From Chara braunii (taxonomy: Eukaryota; Streptophyta; Charophyceae; Charales; Characeae), in the NCBI GenBank assembly GCA_003427395.1, contig BFEA01001031.1, positions 187,074-211,463 of the forward strand: 24,390 bases of DNA. The letters run 5' to 3'. Below the pieces are notes generated by a model. That model searched no databases and was not told the DNA's origin. It saw nothing but the letters and a program-made list of their open reading frames with translations. Position numbers and translations under genes: made by a program. Of the stretch, positions 17,995 to 24,390 are shown piece after piece; position 1 is the stretch's first letter; the number at the start of each line of letters is the position of its first letter.

Positions 17995-18571
17995 TTTACC
18001 TACTAGGGTTTTGGAGGCTTCGCGCGCAACCGCACGCTTTCTTCCAAAACTCGTTCAGTCCCAAAATTTTCCCGTCAACTTAACTCAAAATTTGCAAAAA
18101 CTTTGACGGAGCACTTTTTCTTAATCCCTTTTATGGTATTTTACACGAAATTTTTAAAGAAATTAAATATTTAATTTTTGTTTTACTTACCGTTCTCGCC
18201 TTTAACCACCTCTGTTTGCCCCGTCCAAGGTATCAAAACGACGGGAAAAATAAACTGAGCAGATTTGGTTCAAGGAGTTATCTCAAGAAAATGCTCCAAT
18301 TTTGCGCAAAAATTAAGAAAAGGAAAACTGTAAAATTTGAATTAATAATTTGATTTTCAAAGAAAATTCGTTATCTCGAAATCTGACCGTTAGATTTCAG
18401 CAAAAACGTCTCATAACGTTCCCCTCGTCGAGGCGTCAAACTTTGTCTTTTGCGTTCTTCGCGAGAAAATATGCGGATTGCGAGATATCTAAAAAAAACT
18501 AATTCAAAAATAATGAAAAACAGAACTAATCAAGGAAACAAACTAATTACTGCCTGGACTAATCAGCCCGT

Positions 18572-18612
18572 GCACCCCCGTTAATTGGGGAAGGTTGAGG
18601 CTTTGGGGGTGC
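18572..18612. other. Inverted repeat beside the primer-binding site
   Basis: GCACCCCC (18572-18579) and GGGGGTGC (18605-18612) are perfect complements with a 25-nt loop that itself contains CCCC/GGGG. It lies 8 nt from the PBS on its downstream side in the sense RNA. Leader hairpins near a PBS are common in retroelement RNAs; a role here is inference. Confidence 0.6.
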
Positions 18613-18620
18613 TGCTCCCC

Positions 18621-18638
18621 TCCCCGGCAACGGCGCCA
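18621..18638 (-). promoter_or_regulatory. Primer-binding site (tRNA 3' end complement)
   Basis: The plus strand reads TCCCCGGCAACGGCGCCA, the form of a mature tRNA 3' end including CCA; the sense strand is therefore TGGCGCCGTTGCCGGGGA. It starts four bases inside the 5' LTR end. This PBS is widespread among plant Ty3/gypsy elements. I do not assign the tRNA isoacceptor with certainty. It fixes the minus-strand orientation of the element independently of the coding regions. Confidence 0.93.
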
Positions 18639-18830
18639 AAGTTGTTGGGGAAATCCGGGGAGGGGCGCTTGTTCGTCGCTGAAGCCAAGGGGTACAGTGC
18701 TTGTCACGTCATTGTCCCAGCTTCAGAGGTCCTCAACGACCAACAGGGATCTAGGTAGGAGACGCCATGTCACGCTACCTGTTTTTCTTTTCTCTTTTCT
18801 TCTTTATTTGGCAACTTCACACCGCAAGGA

Positions 18831-19056
18831 GTTTCAATCAGTCAACAGTTAAATCGGCTGGTTCAGACAGTAACGAGTTCCAACAGTCAAACGAAAAATC
18901 ACCAGGTTCAGACAGTAATGAGTTTCAATAGTCAACAGGTAATTCAGCTGGTTAAAGCAATAATAAGTCTCAATAGTCAACCGGTAAATCGACTGGTTCA
19001 GACAATAACGAGTTCCAACGACCAACTGGTAAATCAGCCGGTTTGCACAGCAAAGA
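18831..19056. repeat. 45-bp minisatellite in 5' LTR
   Basis: Counterpart of 601-826, same unit and copy number, with scattered substitutions between the two LTRs. Confidence 0.9.
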
Positions 19057-19065
19057 GTCTCGGCA

Positions 19066-19202
19066 GTTCTCTTGTTGTTCTTCCTCTTTCTCTCTCGCGC
19101 TGCTCCCCCTCGCTGTTCTCTCAGTCTCTCCCGCTGTTCTCTCTCGCTGTTCTCTCTTCTCTCTGCCTCTCTGATCCCCTTCTCTCTCTCTCTCTCTCTT
19201 TC
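19066..19202. repeat. CT-rich tract in 5' LTR
   Basis: Counterpart of 836-972; ends in a longer uninterrupted (CT)n run than the other copy. Confidence 0.8.
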
Positions 19203-19882
19203 CGAATAAACGTGCGAGAGGCCCGCTGCCAGCTCTTGATTATCTCCCGCGCGATTGTTTCTTCCTCTTCAGAGTATCCCTTGAGTTCAAAGCATCGTAA
19301 AGACAAATAATGATGAAAATGAAACTATTAATGCCTGCGCCGACATCTCGAATAGCACTATGCTGTAATTCTTGGTTCAGAGGGAGAGCGAGAAATTGTA
19401 GTTCCTGTCTTCTGACTGTTTGAGGGCGAGAACTTTATGTTCCCCCACTTTAACTATTCAGTTTAAAAACACTCCAAAATTGCTAACAAAAATAAATCTC
19501 CCATTCATGTGACTTTCCCTGANTGTAGTATGTACTTATCACTCTTATTCCCACCCCTGAAGNCCGCCTTTNTCTCTTCCCANATTCAGTTCNTGAAGGG
19601 TCTCTCACGCGGAGGCCCTTCCCAGACTGCCCTGAGTGTCATCCCTTGCCGAGCGAAATCACAAGCCCTTACGAGAGGAGGTTACCTCCTTCCCTTCNGA
19701 GCGGGGCTGTTGGGTATAACTTGGGATGTGATNTGTTCTGGCCNAGAACTNTGACCGCGGGTCCCTGCTTTCTCGAGAGGTTACTGACGCATACCTGATT
19801 GTGTCCGCATTTGTCAAGTGACAGAAGGCCTGATCTTTCTACCAATAGGAAAGTAGACCTCTTCAGCAGCGAAANGTGACTG

Positions 19883-20138
19883 TTCGTTCNATCAGCGGGG
19901 TGACAAATCCCATCAGCAATGGCATGTAGTCCTNTCGTTCCGTCACAGCNAGAACAGATCCCATTATCAATGCCACAAGCCAGATCGTTTCGTTAGCGGG
20001 ATGACAGATCCCGTTGACAGTGATATGCTACTGCCCGTTCCTTAGGTGCAGCGACAATTACAGNCAGCCAATGACGCGTCTCAGCTCGTTCNGTTAGCGG
20101 GATGACGAANCCCGNCAACAATGAATGACTCGTTGCCG
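19883..20138. repeat. Degenerate minisatellite of about 51 bp in 5' LTR
   Basis: Identical to 1653-1908, ambiguous bases included. Confidence 0.65.
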
Positions 20139-20292
20139 ATGTTCTCTCCCTCTAACAGCAAGCTGTNCGATTTGCNGATGGTTGGTTCGCTAAAAACGAC
20201 TNTCTGCAGATNTACTTTCCCGCCAGCAGCGCGTTACTCAATTGCCAGGTGGTTGACTTACTNAAAACGACTCACCACCGATGTGTTCTCCC

Positions 20293-20435
20293 GACAGCAG
20301 CGGACTGCCTGATTGGCAGATAACTCTCCTGACAGCTGCGGACTGCCCGATTGGCAGATAACTCTCGTGATAGCTGCGGACTGCCCGATTGGCAGATAAC
20401 TCTCGTGACAGCTGAGGACTGCCCGATTGGCAGAT
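20293..20435. repeat. 38-bp minisatellite in 5' LTR
   Basis: Identical to 2063-2205. Confidence 0.9.
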
Positions 20436-21849
20436 TCGCTTTCTCACTCTCTCTCTCTCGCGAGGCTACAACCCTCGAGTTAACTGAGAAGATGCTGAGC
20501 GCGCTTGGCGTGCATCCTTGAAATCTCTCTCCTCTCTCCCCAGTTTTACTCCCGCTCTTTCTTGATTAGGTGATTCACGTCACTTCGCGTGAAGCGAGCC
20601 GAAACGCGGGTGGTGCATGTCCAACACGCTGCCCGCTACAGCCCGTTGTCTCAACGAGTTCGGAATCCAATGGGGGCGGCGCACACCTTGCAAGGTCCTT
20701 TTCTCCGCCAATCCACACTAGTCCCCGTTTCCCTGCATTCAACATGCTTATCCCCCATCCCACTAGCCAATCGGGTTCTTCGTCTCTGCATAGAGCTCCG
20801 AAGGAGGGCGGGGTACTCCTGGCATGCCAAAGGAAAATTTCCCCCTCTACAAGCATGCATTCCCTCTGATCGCCCCCAACTGAACTCAAACTCAGATTGC
20901 GCTGGGGGCGGCGAACGCCTAGCACGCCTCCCACAGGCACTCTTCCCAACGGTTCCCCCCTTCCACCTGAATGACTCCCCTCCTCCTTCAGTTCTACGAC
21001 AAGCTCTGAAGTCAACCAAGCCAAATCACTGCGTACACCTGACGCACATTCCCCGTTCGCTGAGCACCCACGACTTCGTCTTGCAAACGAGCCCCGATCA
21101 TCTCGCGCACTATCCCTCAATTGCACCCGCCAGCGTAACTGCGCCGAGCACACCGTGCACACATCCCCTTGTTGAGTTTCCCTCGATGACTATATCCCCC
21201 GTTCGCTCCGTCCAGGTCTGCTGTAACCGCCCGAACGCAGACCGCGCCTGTGCCTCACTTACAAGTGCAGGGTATTCCTTACTCGTCGTCCCAAGTGTTC
21301 CAGTCCGAATACCGGTCGTCCTTTCTACTTCCCAGGATCGTGGCTTGACTTGTGGCTTGGCCCGGAGGTGGAGGACCATACCCTCTCAATTGCTATCATT
21401 TCGATTTACTGGCCATCTCATAGCAGCGCCAGCGCTTTAGGCCTGGCTAACTGAGTCCGCCTTGTAGTCATTGTTCCAGTGCCAGCCGTGAAAGCGCTCA
21501 CGCACTTTTTCAGTAACGAACTACAAGCGAACCATCAAGCCAGAGTACCACAAGCATTGCAGGTCAGCCAAAATTCCGCAGCACCTAATCTTTATATCGG
21601 GTCCAACCTGTATTTTCCTTATCACGATGAGACCAAAACAATGGCCGTTCCTGCGGGCACCCCAACTGCTCAGCGTCGAGTTACAGACGGCCACCATAAT
21701 GAAGTTCCGGACCCCACACGGTACCAATTCTGCGCCAGGAATACTCTTCTGGAGTGCGGCAGCCCATACCGATGCCGGTCCACCGAAATATTCCGATGCC
21801 ACGTCAATTCTGAATCATCGCCGAACCGGAAAGAATTCTCCGCAAGTAC

Positions 21850-22375
21850 ACCGCATCTGAATTAAGTATCTGCGATAATCCCGCACCTGAATTAAATGCC
21901 AATGATGGCTCCGGGCCTGGAAACGAATCACTGCAATGGTCCCGAACCTGATAACAAGTCACCGTAGTGATCTCAATGCTGAAATAACGCGTCATGGTAG
22001 TTGCGAGCCTGAAGTGAAGTGGTCCCATTCCTGAAAATAAATCACCGCAGAGGTTCCGTACCTGAAATAAATCGCCGTGAGGGCGTCGAACCTGAAACGA
22101 AAACACCGCGATGCCACCGAACCTGACCAAACCCGAAATCCAGTACCGGACTGCTGTGCCACGCGGATGCCGAACCCGTACAATCATGCCATGATAATTC
22201 CGTACCTGTCCCTAACCTGATATAGAATGCCGCAACGTTTCCGGACNTGAAAACAAACTGCCCCCAAGGTTCCAAACCTGGAAAAACTGTCGTTGTGGCC
22301 CCGGTCTTGAGAATAAATCACCGCAGCTGTCCCGAACCTGAAAACAAGTCACCTTAGTGAAACAGCTGTCACCGG
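21850..22375. repeat. Degenerate minisatellite of about 36-38 bp in 5' LTR
   Basis: Identical to 3620-4145, including the single ambiguous base at 22247. Confidence 0.75.
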
Positions 22376-23355
22376 GCTCATACCGTACTTGAAGCACGTC
22401 AGACACCGTAGAACGTAGCCACTCCGTAACAACCCTCGTATCCGTACCGAACCAAACACCATAGTCAATCCAAGGTAGCACCACCCCATGCTGTCCATGC
22501 GACTCCCGCTCTCAGAACATCCCAAGTGCGGTAATGTTAGTAATCAAGCAAACTAGGGAAAGCGACGCATAGAACCTCGACCATCGGCAGTAGTGAAAAC
22601 TGTTAAAATCCGGGGAAAATGTTCAATCCGGGGTCAGAGCTGATGGCGGGTAATCGAGGCGAAATTAGGCCAATCTCCCAATAGTCATGGGTTCGCGTTC
22701 CCTTCACCGTTTTTCATCATTCTTCCCTTTCCTTAATCCTATTGTCAGAAATAGTAAATTAACCGTAAATTCCCCAAAATTATATTCCGAGAAAGTTTAA
22801 ATAAATGGCCGAATTCCTTTCGTTTCTTTTCTCTTTTACCATTTTTAATCTTTTTCTATGTTTTTAATCCCATTGTCGGGAACATAAAATAACAAGGGTA
22901 TTCTCCGTAGAATTAAATGTCGTGAAAAATAAAGAAAATAAGGGATATTATGTTTTTCTCTTCTCCCCTACTGGTCTTAATCCCTTTTCCCCATCTTTAA
23001 TTATGGTACTAAAAAAGACAAAAATTCGAGGCCTCATTTCGGCCCCGGTCGTATGCCGCAAAAACGTTGCGGCGAAGTCAGTTCCCGCGATGCGTCTCCG
23101 CGGCAGGTCAATTTGGGTCTAACCCTCTGAACGGTCGGAAATGACGGTCCCTAGATGCGCCGAGTGCGGCCACCCATCTCGCCATCTTTGAGGGTTACTC
23201 GTAAGGTTGAGTGCGCCCAAATCAGGGGTGCCCTAAATTCCCCTAATTTTTGCCGACTGGTCATACGAGAGTACCATCAAAACACGGACTTGTCCGTGAG
23301 CCTAAGTCCCAAAACTGCAGATTTCAGGCGGCGCACTACTTGTGGCCGCCTGACA

Positions 23356-23359
23356 GCGG
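23356..23359. repeat. Target site duplication, right copy (GCGG)
   Basis: Directly follows the right LTR terminus and matches 417-420. Confidence 0.7.
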
Positions 23360-24008
23360 CACGGAAAGCAACGGAACGAAAAAAAAGAAGAAGGAAATGT
23401 GGGCATGGGCGTGGGTATGTGGGCTTGGATGATTGCTGCTGCGGCGGGCGACGACGGCCATTGCAGCGACCGAAAAGCGGAAAGTGGCGGCGAAAGCGAC
23501 GGAATAAAAAAAAAAGGGAAAATGTGACGGTGGGAGTGGGCGTCGGCATGGGCGTGGGTGCATGGGTGCGTGGGTGTGGATGGCTGTTATTGCGGCTGCC
23601 TGCGCTGCCCTGATGCCTTTTGCGGCTAGCACGAGTAGGAAAAGTGGGATCGAGACAAAAACAAAAAAAGTTGTCGTTGATGCGAGAAGGAAAAAGTGGG
23701 AGCGAGAAAAAAACGGAAAAAAGAAAAGAAAGCAGGAAAACAAAAAAAGAAAAGAAGCGAGCGGGAAAGCGGAAAAAAAAAAAAAGCGAGCATCGGGAAC
23801 GCGACAGACTGCCTGCACCGGAACTGACCCAACGAAAAAAAAAAGGGACGCGATAGATTGCCTTCATCGGAACTGACCAAACGGAAAAAAAAAGGGGACA
23901 ACGACCGCTGCAGCGGCCAAAAAGGGAAAAGCGGCACCGAAAGCGAGGGAACGAAAAAAAAAAGGGGAAAGATGGCCGCTGCAGTGGCAAAAAAGAAAAG
24001 AAAAATCC
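23356..24008. repeat. Right flanking A-rich/G-rich composite repeat
   Basis: Continuation of the target repeat family: GCGGCAC...GAACG, poly-A, GTGGGCGTGGG and GCTGCTGCGGCGGGCGACG blocks occur in order twice (23356-23500, 23495-23610). These are followed by A-rich stretches and a GGGAACGCGACAGACTGCC block also found in the left flank. Repeats end where the tRNA-like sequence begins. Arg/Lys-rich open frames here come from the A- and G-runs; no gene is supported. Confidence 0.7.
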
Positions 24009-24390
24009 AGCGGCCTAACTCAGTTGGTAAGGCACGCAAGTGGCATTCAGGAGGTCGTGGGTTCAATCGTCATTGGCCTCATGTACCTTTCTGGGCATGC
24101 TTGGCGCCCGCCACCTAGAGATAAACCACTGGATCCCCCGATCGACATTGAGAAGAGTCTGCTGATGTTCGTAGGGGAGGGGAGGAACAGGGATTGGTCC
24201 TGTTGGCATGGTCCCTGATGCTACCGGCTGCCCCAAGCCGGTACCGCCCACCTGCATGTCGGGAGCAGCACCGACATGTTCTCTCCTGAACACTGTTCTG
24301 GCTGCTATGGGGTTCCCCGTATGCCTACAATTAGGAGTAGCGGTAGGTAGGTAGTGTGAGGTGAAATTGAGAGAAGAATAAAAAAAGAAA
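24009..24390 (+). mobile_element. tRNA-derived SINE-like element
   Basis: An RNA polymerase III A-box-like TAACTCAGTTGG (24016-24027) is followed 32 bp later by a B-box-like GGTTCAATC (24060-24068), the spacing seen in tRNA promoters. The surrounding sequence cannot fold as a good tRNA: only a GGCC/GGCC acceptor-type pairing is evident. A body of about 270 bp without open frames follows and the window ends in GAATAAAAAAAGAAA, a possible A-rich tail. The layout of tRNA-like head, unrelated body and A-rich tail fits a SINE. The element may extend past the window, and I do not recognise the family. Confidence 0.5.

Larger units (their letters stand above)
16881..18620 (-). other. AT-rich untranslated leader between PBS and the first extra ORF
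   Basis: About 1.7 kb with no credible gene. Three related stretches (about 16967-17003, 17524-17562, 17708-17745) share GGCAGCA(C/T)TT...C(C/T)CCC followed by a G-run, each able to form a short C4/G4 hairpin. At 17967-17994 the palindrome CCCTAATTAGGG occurs twice 16 bp apart, followed by AGGGTTT telobox-like motifs. A perfect 8-bp inverted repeat (18572-18579/18605-18612) lies next to the PBS. Otherwise it is long A- and T-rich runs. Confidence 0.7.
421..23355 (-). mobile_element. Giant Ty3/gypsy-type LTR retrotransposon, degenerate, about 22.9 kb
   Basis: Two direct repeats of about 4.7 kb (421-5123, 18643-23355) bound an internal region of about 13.5 kb. The internal region reads on the minus strand as PBS, leader, extra ORFs, gag, protease, RT, RNase H, integrase. 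Integrase lies after RNase H, which places the element with Ty3/gypsy (Metaviridae) rather than Ty1/copia. Termini are TGT...ACA with a GCGG target duplication. The size and an ORF block upstream of gag recall plant Ogre/Tat elements. However, the pol motifs (FLDDF in RT, DNG in protease) do not look like typical plant Tat, so the resemblance may be convergent. Around ten stops or frameshifts in gag-pol show that this copy cannot encode its own machinery. Confidence 0.95.
18643..23355 (-). repeat. 5' LTR (right copy)
   Basis: About 4.71 kb, the partner of 421-5123. It carries the same set of minisatellites. The outer parts (18643-19364 and 22571-23355) differ from the other copy by roughly 5% substitutions plus a few indels, counted by eye. 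The central part (19365-22570) is identical to 1135-4340, including every ambiguous base. In a working element this copy would hold the promoter; no TATA box or polyadenylation signal is assigned. Open frames inside mirror those in the other LTR and are not supported as genes. Confidence 0.95.

Noticed and set aside
17967-18012. Interstitial telomere repeat
   Set aside because: Only three spaced AGGGTTT-like words; no tandem TTTAGGG array.
421-23355. Ty1/copia or caulimovirus-type element
   Set aside because: Integrase follows RNase H and long LTRs with a tRNA PBS are present, so the gene order is Ty3/gypsy; no movement protein or viral coat motif was seen.
24010-24078. A functional tRNA gene
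   Set aside because: A and B boxes are present, but there is no seven-pair acceptor stem, no convincing anticodon arm and a poor T stem; better read as a SINE head.

Overview
The window is almost entirely one very large, decayed LTR retrotransposon of the Ty3/gypsy order, about 22.9 kb (421-23355), coding on the minus strand. It sits inside an A-rich/G-rich repetitive flank (1-420 and 23356-24008), and a tRNA-derived SINE-like element follows at 24009-24390. No rRNA, functional tRNA, CRISPR array or credible host gene was found. The primer-binding site matches a CCA-ended tRNA, and SINE-like sequence lies alongside, so the source is a plant-lineage nuclear genome. The Gag zinc-knuckle/linker and the protease-RT region resemble, from memory only, gypsy polyproteins of the charophyte alga Chara. 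That assignment is plausible but unverified.

Layout in the element's own direction (right to left). The 5' LTR is 18643-23355 and the PBS is 18621-18638. An AT-rich leader of about 1.7 kb follows (16881-18620). Then come about 5 kb of additional minus-strand open frames (16880-11966) that are not gag or pol. Five copies of a 25-bp repeat (11820-11944) precede gag-protease (11777-8546). Pol follows with RT, RNase H and integrase (about 8556-5248), then the 3' LTR (421-5123). Both LTRs are about 4.7 kb, open and close with TGT...ACA, and are packed with at least five unrelated minisatellites. The target duplication is GCGG, and the flanking repeat family itself supplies the empty site.

The most interesting part is the array upstream of gag. 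Two consecutive two-domain frames (16880-15865 and 15832-14693) are diverged paralogues. Each has a 220-235 residue domain with DVxLW, FPY and QLIE landmarks, followed by a very acidic EYYQ domain. A third frame (14316-13541) looks like a further paralogue, and two short frames (14635-14399, 13540-13253) resemble each other. I recognise no family. The position recalls the extra ORF upstream of gag in plant Ogre/Tat elements, but a tandemly amplified, two-domain family there looks undescribed.

The copy is dead: gag-pol carries about ten stops or frameshifts, and the first acidic residue of the integrase DDE triad reads as Asn. The LTRs differ by about 5% at both ends but are identical over the central 3.2 kb, down to the same ambiguous bases. 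This points to assembly from a collapsed consensus rather than true identity.
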